From SAR324 cluster bacterium (lineage in GTDB: Bacteria > SAR324 > NAC60-12): a DNA stretch of 64,000 bases. This document shows positions 43,801-52,073 of the stretch, piece after piece (the first letter of the stretch is position 1; each line of letters begins with the position of its first letter). The DNA lies in the NCBI GenBank assembly GCA_028281495.1, contig JANQJU010000089.1:186001-250000 (forward strand), written 5' to 3'. The notes under the pieces are model-generated. The model made no database searches. It was given only the letters and a program-made list of their open reading frames with translations, and was not told the origin of the DNA. The translations under genes were made by a program, and so were the position numbers.

Positions 43801-46800
43801 ACAATCGCTTTTGATTGAACCGCTTGAGGGGCTTGTATGGCTCCAGTTGCATAAAACTCAAATGGACCGCCATATCCTTTTTCGTCGACGGTCAACACCG
43901 CTGTATAGGTGCCTGGTTGCAGAAACAGAGGCTGCAGAAACAATCGGTCGTAATTGCTAGAAGAAAGCCAAGTACCCGTTTTGTAGAGTTTATGTTCTGA
44001 ACCCAAGAGATATACCCTTCCTCGGACCAAAGAGGACAATTCCAAAACCACCAAACCAGGCTGCGTCACCGCAAACGAATAGTGACGGTTGTGCGGTGAA
44101 AGAATCGAATTCCCATCCGAAGACTCCCAACTACCGGGAACCAGATGCGTGACATGCTGTGTTTCCACATTTTCTAAGTCAACATTGCCATTTACCGACA
44201 ACGTATAGTCCGCACCAGCTTCCTTGGAGCTAGCCATAAAAACAATTTTATATGCTCCAGGTTTTAACTTTTTATTGATAAAAGCACTCTCGCCAAAATA
44301 ACTGATATCGGATTCAACGATTTCTCCGTCTTGAAGAAGTGCTAGATATGAATTTTGGCTTGCTGACAATTCGATTGGAATTTGGGCTTCTTCTTTAACC
44401 ACCAGCGAGACACTCCTCAAATTGGCGTTGGCGGGAAAGGTACGATTTAGTGTTTTCCACTGACCTGATATCAATTTTGGGTGAATTGATTTGGGTTTCA
44501 AATCGGCAACTTGGCCCTGCACTTTTAGATCAAATTCACCCGTTTCGTTCGCATCTTCAGTTGCCACAACGATCACATAACCGCCCGGTTCGAGTGATCG
44601 GCTGATTCTGGGGTTGTAGGAATACCCCCAATCGTTATCAACAGCGATTGTCTGAAGATTGCTATCAAGAAGAAACAGGTACCCATCGGTTTGCGAATGT
44701 AAATCGATAAGGACCACACTATTTTCTGTGACAGTGAAGCTATAAAATTGGTTGCCCTGGGCAAAACGAGAGCGGCCCCCCGAAACTGTCCAATTTCCAG
44801 GCTGTTCCAACAACTGTTCGGATTGTGGGATCAGTTGGATACCCGATACCTCCCCCAAAAACGATACCTGAAATGATCCACTGTTTTTGAACGCATTGGT
44901 TTCCGCACTCAAAAAGTAAGTTCCTTCGGTGAGGTATTGCTTGATGCTTAAGCTTTCGTTAACTCGATTCGAGTAGGTACTGCGAAGGATTTGCAGATCT
45001 TCATTCCACAAAGAAAAGTAGGAAGGAATCGATGAAAACAATTCCATTGACACGGTACTTGGTTCATCAACAGAAAACCGAATCACTTGCCTGCTGGAGA
45101 CCCAATCTTTTTTGGCAACCCACGTGCCGTTGAAGGTTTTAGCAAGCGTTGAGACAATTTTAGGATCATTGATGGATCCCGTTAGGAACAGTCGAAAGGT
45201 GTCGTTTTCTCCAGGATCGTAAGTCGCCGCGACAATGGAATAGATTCCCGGTTCCAGCTTCAAAACAAACTTGGCATCATACCGCCTACTTCCACCATCC
45301 TGATAGTGCAACTTGTGCCCTTTTGAGTCCAACAGGAACAGGACATTGTTTGCTTGTGACACCAACTCGGCAAACAAAAAGCTTTCTTCTAGCACTTCAA
45401 ATTGGAAAACCGAATTTGCTGGTGAATATGGATTGCGACCTCCGGAATTCTGCCAGGTTCCTGTCTTTTCAAAAGAAGTTCCGGCCCAACTGGTTGCTTC
45501 TGGTGTAGAGACATCTCCGGTGAGGATGAGGTCGAAACTTCCACTGTTGTCGATAGCGCTAGAGGAGATGAGTAGATAGTAGGTTCCCTCCGATAAAGAT
45601 CGACTTAGCCGGATGCCTCGATTGTAGCCGTAGTTCCACCCTTCACTGAGAACTGACTTATTTGCATCCAACAAATAGAAATGTGCGTTCAAAAGGATTG
45701 ACAACTCTGCTTGGACCATTCCTTTAGAGTTCACCTGAAACATATAAGCTGCTTGGCTCGGACTGTCCGGAATTGTTGAGGGTTGAAGACTTCCTTTGAC
45801 CTGCAATGAGGGGAGTGTTTGCAAAACCGGTTGCGGGACATCTCCAACGACATACAAATCGTAGTCGCCTTGCTGATCAGACCAAGTGGTTGCTGCAACA
45901 ATCGTATAGGTTCCGGCCGACAATGAGATTTCCAATCGGGCATCTGAGCCGTACCCTCCGGTATCAATAGACCGTATCACTTGCCGATCTTCATCAAGCA
46001 AATATAAGTAAGAATCTACAGTCCGCGAGGATAGCTCGACTAGCAAACGGCCAGCTTTTTCCAAAGTGACCTTATAGTAATGATTGCTATTTGAGGAAAC
46101 GGTGCGTCCCTCCGAATCGTTCCAGCGACCTGTAAAATGCCAAGAAGGGATGGATGTTTCTTTGGCTTCGACGGAGTCAACATTTCCCGAAATCTGGAGG
46201 TCAAATGTTCCACTGGTTTTTCTAGAGGCGGTTTCAACGATCAATTCATATTTACCCGGGCTCAAATGTCGATCAATAAACGCACTTTGGGGCTTCCCGT
46301 TATTTCTTGCACTGGCGAGGATCGTGCCATTTTTTAGAAGTGTCGTGAATGCTCGATTCTCGGACTTCATTTCGATGTTGACAGGTCCCTGTTTTCCAAC
46401 CCGTAAGAGAAAACTTTGATGCTGAGGTCCACCTTTTTCTGTTGCGCTTGATTGCCATTCCCCACTGATTGATTGCTGTTTCAGAGGTAGCTCGATTTTT
46501 GTGAAGTCTTTTAATTTTCCCCAGACATTCAGCTTGTATTTCTCCGAGACACCGGAATCACGTGTTGCTGCTACGATAATGTATTTTCCAGGTCGCAACC
46601 CTTTTATCAGCTTGGTTCCGTTTTCAGAGAATCCGGAGGTGCTTGCGATGGGTCGCAAGTCTTCATGAAGGAGGTATATTTTGGCACGTGCTTTAGTTAT
46701 CAGCTCAAATTCAACTGCACCGATTTCTATCACTTCGAAACCGTACATCACATTATTGGGAGAATTCGGGGTACTGCCGCCAGAACTTTCCCATTCCCCA

Positions 46801-48029
46801 AGTGGATCTCTACCACCCAATGGCAGTTCTTTACCGATGGTCACGACTTGTGTTGGAGCATCAGACAGATCGTCATTGGGATATTCTCCCAAAGAATTTG
46901 GAATATCGTCGCGTGCTTCCAGATCAATATTGAGTACAACAGGTTTTCCTTTTCCGTCGCTTACCTCAACAGTCACAACTCCTGAGGTATTGGGTTCCAC
47001 AGGTAAAATTGCTGGATTGGCTGTGGGATCAATGAACGCCACTTGCCCATCGAAATTCCAAAAAAAGGTCAGATTGCTGTGTGGACCGTCATAGTGAATG
47101 ATTGCTTTGTAGACGATCGAATTTTTATAATAAGTAGGTTGAATGGTCGTGATTTGAAGAATTTCAAAAACCAACTCAGGAGTGACGACACCGCGAGCAC
47201 CACGAGCGGCTGAAGTTTCGCTTTTGAGCTCAAATGGGTAGACAGAACTGTGTTGATCTTCATTTTTCAACTCAATTCGATATTCCCCTGGTTCAGGGTT
47301 TGCCCACGGTATGGTTCCGGTACGATTGTTGTCTACGACAAAGGAGCCGGAAATCAATTCCTCATCAGTGGAATCCGCTTCCTTCCAAATCACATAGGAT
47401 AGTGTGCTCCCGACCGAGCTACTCACGGTGACCAAAAGATTCAGTCCGTCATGCAGCAAATCAAGCACTGTCGGAACCTCAATTACCTGCCCATTGTCAA
47501 CCGGTCTCATTGGAATAGAGATGGTTGTGATCTCGTCGGTAATTGTGATTGTAGTTTTTCCACGATATAAGGCGATTTTTTCCTTGTTGACGGCTTCTAC
47601 TTCGAAAGTCGCAGTCTCATTTTCCAAGAATGAGGTTGTTCCCGACCAAACCCGTCGGTTTGTTTGGTCCTGGCTCAAGTTCAGTGTTTCTGCCGTTCCA
47701 TCTTCTTTTTTAATAATAGCTTCAACGGAATCTACGTCGCTCGGAGAAATCGTAGTTTGTGCCGTTAGAAAAAACAGCCTTGCAATATACCTGTTAGAAT
47801 CTTCATTTTCCGGAATCGTCACAACGATTTCTATCGCGATTTCCTTGCCATCTTCGTTTTCCGACTCGTCAGGAGGGCTTGGCAGTTTGATATCTGGTCT
47901 TGCTTCTGTTGGATCCGTAATTTCCTGCACACTGACGTTGTTGGAACTACTATCGGGCCCCCCACAACCATGCAGCACGATCCAAAAAACGAGAATCGCT
48001 AATACAATGAATGCATTTCGTTTCCTCAT
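40782..48029 (-). CDS. Giant lipoprotein with about 18 PPC-like beta domains
   Basis: This 2415-residue protein starts with a lipoprotein signal (IVLHGCGG, lipobox Cys22). Residues about 25-300 hold beta-rich segments, and about 300-375 a PKD-like domain (NLTFFWNFDG). From about 395 to the end come some 18 repeats of about 105-115 residues. Each follows the plan GxWxSSGGxxxxSPxNxxYxF, then V.xELxSxxxxYLxLLD, then LxPGxYxIVAAT, G.FxLxVxG. This is the plan of bacterial pre-peptidase C-terminal (PPC) domains. No catalytic domain is visible, so this is a structural or adhesive surface protein. The repeats alternate between two subtypes. The start overlaps the upstream regulator gene by 4 bp. Confidence 0.85.
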   Translation of the reverse strand: MRKRNAFIVLAILVFWIVLHGCGGPDSSSNNVSVQEITDPTEARPDIKLPSPPDESENEDGKEIAIEIVVTIPENEDSNRYIARLFFLTAQTTISPSDVDSVEAIIKKEDGTAETLNLSQDQTNRRVWSGTTSFLENETATFEVEAVNKEKIALYRGKTTITITDEITTISIPMRPVDNGQVIEVPTVLDLLHDGLNLLVTVSSSVGSTLSYVIWKEADSTDEELISGSFVVDNNRTGTIPWANPEPGEYRIELKNEDQHSSVYPFELKSETSAARGARGVVTPELVFEILQITTIQPTYYKNSIVYKAIIHYDGPHSNLTFFWNFDGQVAFIDPTANPAILPVEPNTSGVVTVEVSDGKGKPVVLNIDLEARDDIPNSLGEYPNDDLSDAPTQVVTIGKELPLGGRDPLGEWESSGGSTPNSPNNVMYGFEVIEIGAVEFELITKARAKIYLLHEDLRPIASTSGFSENGTKLIKGLRPGKYIIVAATRDSGVSEKYKLNVWGKLKDFTKIELPLKQQSISGEWQSSATEKGGPQHQSFLLRVGKQGPVNIEMKSENRAFTTLLKNGTILASARNNGKPQSAFIDRHLSPGKYELIVETASRKTSGTFDLQISGNVDSVEAKETSIPSWHFTGRWNDSEGRTVSSNSNHYYKVTLEKAGRLLVELSSRTVDSYLYLLDEDRQVIRSIDTGGYGSDARLEISLSAGTYTIVAATTWSDQQGDYDLYVVGDVPQPVLQTLPSLQVKGSLQPSTIPDSPSQAAYMFQVNSKGMVQAELSILLNAHFYLLDANKSVLSEGWNYGYNRGIRLSRSLSEGTYYLLISSSAIDNSGSFDLILTGDVSTPEATSWAGTSFEKTGTWQNSGGRNPYSPANSVFQFEVLEESFLFAELVSQANNVLFLLDSKGHKLHYQDGGSRRYDAKFVLKLEPGIYSIVAATYDPGENDTFRLFLTGSINDPKIVSTLAKTFNGTWVAKKDWVSSRQVIRFSVDEPSTVSMELFSSIPSYFSLWNEDLQILRSTYSNRVNESLSIKQYLTEGTYFLSAETNAFKNSGSFQVSFLGEVSGIQLIPQSEQLLEQPGNWTVSGGRSRFAQGNQFYSFTVTENSVVLIDLHSQTDGYLFLLDSNLQTIAVDNDWGYSYNPRISRSLEPGGYVIVVATEDANETGEFDLKVQGQVADLKPKSIHPKLISGQWKTLNRTFPANANLRSVSLVVKEEAQIPIELSASQNSYLALLQDGEIVESDISYFGESAFINKKLKPGAYKIVFMASSKEAGADYTLSVNGNVDLENVETQHVTHLVPGSWESSDGNSILSPHNRHYSFAVTQPGLVVLELSSLVRGRVYLLGSEHKLYKTGTWLSSSNYDRLFLQPLFLQPGTYTAVLTVDEKGYGGPFEFYATGAIQAPQAVQSKAIVIDGSWDSSEGQSLLSSKNWNAEFQVTELSWVHFEVHSSAIPHLTVTDLNLKSVCNVICSFSRTLPNERTLLKNRTTFREKLGPGNYGVTVGTSIPGQQGDFQLLLMGSNMSTPVEKSRVSTKKTGSWLAVSKESGQPQFSSYEFDVPENSEGYFELKSSTATSLVLVDGEGNEILSRSTETDRPFQKASGIKPGHYRLLLYSGSENPGGDYELLFHESIKNVRQTLTEMVVETEVGQWNSSGGASIHSNQNPNFSFSLKEAGWLVIELLPNEVQGRLFLLDETRKLLVTAYTLSDQKTVRLVRYLPAGNYVTVAATEELGKTDSFQILIGGPLDTVQTETSPGKQIRGTWPTSSSPKSTPFRQTQYIFEVKEYDRVNIEVGSSIDLVYYLVEIDGVYSAAKSVRKEVNSRHDFQLYPGKYRMILSAFSPKIEDEFFITLHGEKVETLSLENATIEHQPKTGSWVDSGGNNYLSSKNPHYRFKAIQTGVVMVHIKSDLSSGIYLLNERYEKIDYSPSGSWLSAYLEPGDYFLVATTQEKAQKGEFTISLAGPVTEPEHHEVWPRHATGNWNPNDGDVMSHLSAQYSIEVERDGVVPIHVSSEVSTSLIILDESGSIVGSEMSPSNQIDSTPYLAAGKYKILLMTAATRQSGSFEIFVLGPVSRLDAPDQNRMTKVISSAWEGSNGNFIFSPQNPAWQFRVDQADIVRMELRTRNSDWPSLALLNDSGEVYWLSNTYQGNDYYVLTAALNPGEYQLVARAPSRGTYDDFDIYISGSVEEVTLVNREIIEQTFNWDDESQHDESSPRQDIFEFTLLEDSFVNFETDSTINMYLHVIDEKKWFWWSNFFKNDRESLNLKAGKYTAIVSSNSIETRGTPTMFVSGKIEGWIQRENNVISQKFRANWQKGNTNQFTPVDYHYYDFTVTQFGLVQFEAFSNEVRTFLRLFNGNVMFREDGGWGGEYQGRPFAMIGQFYTPGTYSVQVTKYSPGELAHYNLVITGPVENVKLR

Positions 48030-48958
48030 TTTCCCTCCTTTTTGTGATGGTTGGTCACTTTAAACATTTGTGCTGCAAGAACGACAACAACGGATTTTTC
48101 TTCATCAGGCTGTGCATAAAGCATCTCGTCACAGGCTTGATCCAATTCATCCAGTTTCGACTTAAACTGTTCAAAACGTTCTGGGGTAGTTGCTATAATA
48201 TGCGCAAAAATAGGACGGTCTTTTGCTTTGATTTCCTTGGAGGCCAAGACTTGCTTTGCCGCTTCTAAGATTTCCGTATGGAGGTGCCTAAGATGTTTGG
48301 AAAGGAGGTTGGATATCTCTTTTTCTTCAAAGTCGATTTTCGAATTTTTAACTATAAAATTATTGTCGTCATCTTTAACAATCAGCTCTGCCTTCTCCAA
48401 ATCCACAATAGATTTCAGAATTTTTTGACTGAGTTTTTGGGCCACATTGTGCTGAAAAATTCTTTTGTCAATCGACTTTTTTACCGTTGGCAAATCGAGT
48501 GCTTGATCATCAAATTTCCCAATCTCATGTACAATCAAATCGAGTAACGAAGTGAAAACCCCGCAGCGAGCTTCTTCGAGTGTCATAGGTTTTTCTCGAT
48601 TAATTCTCAAAGCACTCAGCTCTTTCAACTCATCTTTTAACCGTTCTTCCCTTTTGGGATCGTCTTTGGGAATCCTCGATATTTTCACTAGTTTTTGAAA
48701 GTAATCCGCCCATCTAAACTTCAGCCCGGTTAACAAAATGAAGTTTTCAACAAACGCTGGTTTTAAAGCCCTTTTCTTACTGTAGATCGACTGCATTGCC
48801 CCAGGCGACGAGTAACCAAACAAACTTGAAAGCCCACGATAGGAAATGTGTCCGTCTTCAGCACAACGTTTGAAATATTCTTCAAGGAATTCATGAATAT
48901 CCGTGTGTCTGTAAATATCTATCCCAAGATCCTCGATAGGATGCGGAAGTTGGCTCAT
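48026..48958 (-). CDS. TIGR02147-type regulator-like protein
   Basis: This 310-residue cytoplasmic protein matches the TIGR02147 family. The N-terminus has IYRHTDIHEFLEEYFKR, then ISYRGLSSLFGYSSPGAMQSIYSKKRAL, a helix-turn-helix-like region. A longer helical part with WADYFQKLV and LLDLIVHEIGKF follows. The family is abundant in Fibrobacter and Bdellovibrio-type bacteria and is thought to be regulatory. Overlap of 4 bp with the giant lipoprotein gene means the two form an operon, so it may control the lipoprotein or its own transcription. Confidence 0.8.
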   Translation of the reverse strand: MSQLPHPIEDLGIDIYRHTDIHEFLEEYFKRCAEDGHISYRGLSSLFGYSSPGAMQSIYSKKRALKPAFVENFILLTGLKFRWADYFQKLVKISRIPKDDPKREERLKDELKELSALRINREKPMTLEEARCGVFTSLLDLIVHEIGKFDDQALDLPTVKKSIDKRIFQHNVAQKLSQKILKSIVDLEKAELIVKDDDNNFIVKNSKIDFEEKEISNLLSKHLRHLHTEILEAAKQVLASKEIKAKDRPIFAHIIATTPERFEQFKSKLDELDQACDEMLYAQPDEEKSVVVVLAAQMFKVTNHHKKEGK

Positions 48959-49329
48959 GACGCGTTCCCTTCATTAAGAGGTCATTCCTTTACTCAATAC
49001 TACAACTATCTCCATGCTACCGTGTTGCTGAAAAATGAGAACCCGTATGCAACGCTGGTTTTAAAAAAAGTGTTTGATTAATCGAACACCGAATCGGTTT
49101 TTCATAAAATAGGGACTGCATTTTAATGCAAGGATTGCACCGCAACTTAGCAATTAGTTCAAGAAAAATAATTAAACGCAAGTAGCTTCAAGCGATGTTC
49201 GCGGAATCGAACAATGCCCCGAGTAAAATCGTAGTTTTTTAGAAGCAAAAAGAAGGACGGCGCATTACTCTAATAAAAAGCGCTGATCCAAATGGTTAAC
49301 CAATCGACCACCCCAGCAGGAGAACCGAG
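48959..49329. other. Intergenic region, 371 bp
   Basis: The segment separates the TIGR02147-type gene (minus) and the 86-residue gene (plus), so two divergent promoters are expected. I see no convincing hairpin, repeat, tRNA or ORF. A short frame across its left end is mostly antisense to the regulator gene and has no ribosome-binding site. Confidence 0.4.
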
Positions 49330-49590
49330 ATGAAAATAATCGAAGAAGGCGGTGTGTTGTTTAAGGAAAACGCACATCGTCAATTTCAGAAGCTGACGCA
49401 GGCCCGTCAGCAAAAGGTGATGACTGTGGCCTTGCAAGTGAAGGAGCGGATTGAACGCGGAGAGAGCATTTTGCTTTTTGAAAAAGGAATTTGGAGTGTT
49501 TACGTTTGCCGTGAGGAAGCTGCGAACGTTGGCATCGTGTTTTTATTGATTGGATCCGCTTCTTGGATAGTACAACAGGTGTTTGCCTAA
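49330..49590 (+). CDS. Small protein, unknown function
   Basis: This 86-residue protein has AGGAGA seven nt upstream of its ATG. The order helix (FKENAHRQFQKLTQARQQKVM), helix, then strands WSVYVCREE and VGIVFLLIGSASWIVQQVF loosely recalls the ParE/RelE toxin fold. Key toxin residues are not evident and no antitoxin-sized gene is beside it. The hydrophobic C-terminus could alternatively be membrane-associated. It lies 166 bp before uppP on the same strand. Confidence 0.55.
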   Translation: MKIIEEGGVLFKENAHRQFQKLTQARQQKVMTVALQVKERIERGESILLFEKGIWSVYVCREEAANVGIVFLLIGSASWIVQQVFA

Positions 49591-49756
49591 CCAGTAAAGA
49601 TTCCAGTGACGTTCCCTGGGCAACAGTCCTAATTGAAAGGAGTTGGCCCCCGACTTGAACATTCCCCCAAACCATTTAAGCATACCCCGTTTGTTACAAT
49701 TGGGCGTCGTTTCGCATAGGCGTTCTACTGATATCACGCAGACAGGGAGTCGTGCT

Positions 49757-50563
49757 ATGACTTGGTTTCAAGCCTTCGTGCTGGGAGTGGTGCAAGGCCT
49801 CACCGAATTTATTCCTATCAGCAGTACCGCCCACCTTAGAGTGGTGCCTCATTGGCTCGGCTGGGGCGACCCGGGCGCTGCTTTTTCTGCCGTTATCCAG
49901 TTGGGGACGTTGATTTCCGTCCTCATTTATTTCCGTAAGGATATCGTCGAATTGGCGACGGCTGCTATCACAAGTTTAATTCAGCGCAACTTGATGGGGA
50001 CCACAGAATCTCGCTTGGCGTGGTCCATTGCAGTCGGATCGTTACCGATTGTGATCTTAGGCCTCACGTTCAAAGACTTCATCGAAACCGAAGCGCGTAG
50101 CCTCACCTTGATCGGAAGCAGTCTGATTTTGTTTGCGGTGTTGTTGTATCTTTCGGAACGCGTCTCCAAACAGAATCGCGAGATCAAAAGCCTCACCATG
50201 CGCGACATATTGCTGATCGGAGTATGTCAAGCATTTGCCTTGATTCCTGGTTGTTCGCGTTCGGGTTCCACGATCATGGGGGGGTTGTTTCTCGGGATGA
50301 CCCGTGAAGGAGCCGCACGCTTTTCATTTTTGCTAGGATTGCCGGCTATTTTGGGAAGTGGTTTGTTCGAACTGATGTCCTTGATTCAAGACGGACTTGG
50401 ACAAGAAGGGGTGACAAACATCGTGATCGGAATTATTGCTGCTTTCATCAGCGGCTACATTTCGATTGAATTTTTGCTCCAATTCCTGAAACGGTACGGC
50501 ACCTTGTCATTCGTCATTTACCGAATCCTCCTCGGTGGGCTAGTATTGTGGTTATGGGCATAA
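49757..50563 (+). CDS. uppP: Undecaprenyl-diphosphatase UppP (BacA)
   Basis: This is an integral inner-membrane phosphatase of 268 residues that recycles undecaprenyl pyrophosphate for peptidoglycan and O-antigen synthesis. The family motifs are QGLTEFIPISSTAHL near 14-28 and PGCSRSGSTIMGGLFLGM near 170-187. Multiple hydrophobic helices follow, ending VLWLWA. ATG 49757 is chosen because the first helix and QGLTEF motif start right after it and GGGAG is 7-8 nt upstream; an in-frame ATG at 49643 would add an implausible 38-residue extension. Two HtrA-type genes follow after 52 bp. Confidence 0.95.
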   Translation: MTWFQAFVLGVVQGLTEFIPISSTAHLRVVPHWLGWGDPGAAFSAVIQLGTLISVLIYFRKDIVELATAAITSLIQRNLMGTTESRLAWSIAVGSLPIVILGLTFKDFIETEARSLTLIGSSLILFAVLLYLSERVSKQNREIKSLTMRDILLIGVCQAFALIPGCSRSGSTIMGGLFLGMTREGAARFSFLLGLPAILGSGLFELMSLIQDGLGQEGVTNIVIGIIAAFISGYISIEFLLQFLKRYGTLSFVIYRILLGGLVLWLWA

Positions 50564-50615
50564 CCCAAAGCATTGCAAAAACACACCGAGACCTAAAATT
50601 TTCCAAGGACAACTC

Positions 50616-52073
50616 ATGTTCGTAAAACGATTCACCCTGACTTTGTTGTTTGCCTTGAGTTTCTTGCCAGCAACTTCGCTTCAAGCCAACAACAACTCCA
50701 TTGAGCAATCAGTGGTTTTGCTCACCAACTATCAGCAGGTTCCCGACTGGCAATCGCCGTGGAAAATGACCTTCACATCATCCGGCACTGGAACGGGTTT
50801 CCTGATTCACAATGATTGGATTTTGACCAATGCCCATGTTGTGAGCAATTCACGGTTGTTGTTAGTGAACAAACTTTCGAGCCCTGAACCTTTTATTGCC
50901 GATGTGATTGCCATTGCTCACGATTCGGACCTAGCGATTTTGCGAGTGCGCGATACCACGTTTTACGAAGGGCTGGTGCCACTCACTTTAGGCAAAATGC
51001 CGGTTCTACAGAGCCGGGTACGAACCTACGGTTACCCGGTAGGAGGACGAACCATCTCCAGAACCGAAGGGGTGGTGTCTCGTGTGGAGTTTGGTACCTA
51101 TGTGCATTCAGGGGTAGATTCTCATCTGATCATCCAAACCGATTCGGCGATCAATCCTGGCAACAGCGGCGGCCCGGTGGTGCAAGACGGGGCCGTGGTC
51201 GGTGTGGCTTTTCAATCGAATCCGGGACTGAACGACGTGGGTTATTTGATCCCTGTCCAATTGGTACAACGCTTTCTGAATGATATTGAAGATGGCACCT
51301 ACAATGGCGTGCCAGAAATTGGGATTCAAACCAGTGCACTGCTCAATCGACACCACCGACAGTTTCTCAAAATGCCGTCTGACGTGGGAGGCGTGTTGGT
51401 GGACCATGTGGTCCGACGAACTGCTGCCGAAGGGAAACTGTTTCCGGGAGACGTTTTGATCGAAGTGGAAGGGGTTCCTGTCGATCAAGCCGGCAATGTG
51501 GAATATGAAGGACATCGGGTCGGATTTCATATTCTGGCTGAAAATAAGCAGGTTGACGAAACCATGACCTTCAAAGTCTGGCGCAATGAACAATTTGAGT
51601 ACGTGACGATTCTGCTAGCTCCCCCCCCTTACAGTGAAGAAATTCGGCTCAGCTATGATGTACTACCCCAATACGTGATTGTGGGCGGCTTGGTGTTTGC
51701 TCCCCTGAATCGAAACTATTTGCAATCCACACAAAACACTCCGGCTTTGTTGTATGAGCATCTGTTTCGGGAAGTTGAAATGCCTGGGAGCCGTCGTGAC
51801 CAGACAGTGGTTCTGATACGAGTGCTTCCTGCTCCAGTGAACACGGGATACGCGAATCTAAGAAACTTCATCGTGGATAAAGTGAATGGGGTGAAGATCC
51901 AGTCGCTTGAACACCTCAAGTCGGTAATAAAGGAAACGCCTGCCGAGGCCAACTATTTTGTGTTTGAAAGTGAATGGAATCCCACTTTGGTCGTGCTGAA
52001 AAGATCCGATGTCTTGCAGCAACACGACTTGATTTTGCAACGCTATGGCATTCCTCAAGGAGAACGACTGTGA
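50616..52073 (+). CDS. HtrA/Deg-type periplasmic serine protease
   Basis: A signal peptide (about 1-24, ending SLQANN) precedes a trypsin-like domain with a full catalytic triad: His74 (TNAHVV), Asp105 (HDSDLAIL) and Ser184 (NPGNSGGPV). PDZ-like regions follow at about 235-345 and 350-480, resembling the arrangement in plant-type Deg9/Deg2 proteases. It degrades or refolds misfolded envelope proteins. Length is 485 residues. CAAGGAC weakly precedes the ATG. Its stop overlaps the next gene start (TGATG), so the second, inactive HtrA paralogue is translationally coupled. Confidence 0.9.
   Translation: MFVKRFTLTLLFALSFLPATSLQANNNSIEQSVVLLTNYQQVPDWQSPWKMTFTSSGTGTGFLIHNDWILTNAHVVSNSRLLLVNKLSSPEPFIADVIAIAHDSDLAILRVRDTTFYEGLVPLTLGKMPVLQSRVRTYGYPVGGRTISRTEGVVSRVEFGTYVHSGVDSHLIIQTDSAINPGNSGGPVVQDGAVVGVAFQSNPGLNDVGYLIPVQLVQRFLNDIEDGTYNGVPEIGIQTSALLNRHHRQFLKMPSDVGGVLVDHVVRRTAAEGKLFPGDVLIEVEGVPVDQAGNVEYEGHRVGFHILAENKQVDETMTFKVWRNEQFEYVTILLAPPPYSEEIRLSYDVLPQYVIVGGLVFAPLNRNYLQSTQNTPALLYEHLFREVEMPGSRRDQTVVLIRVLPAPVNTGYANLRNFIVDKVNGVKIQSLEHLKSVIKETPAEANYFVFESEWNPTLVVLKRSDVLQQHDLILQRYGIPQGERL

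Noticed and set aside
48848..49081. 77-codon frame overlapping the regulator start
   Set aside because: More than half is antisense to the TIGR02147-type gene and no Shine-Dalgarno precedes it.
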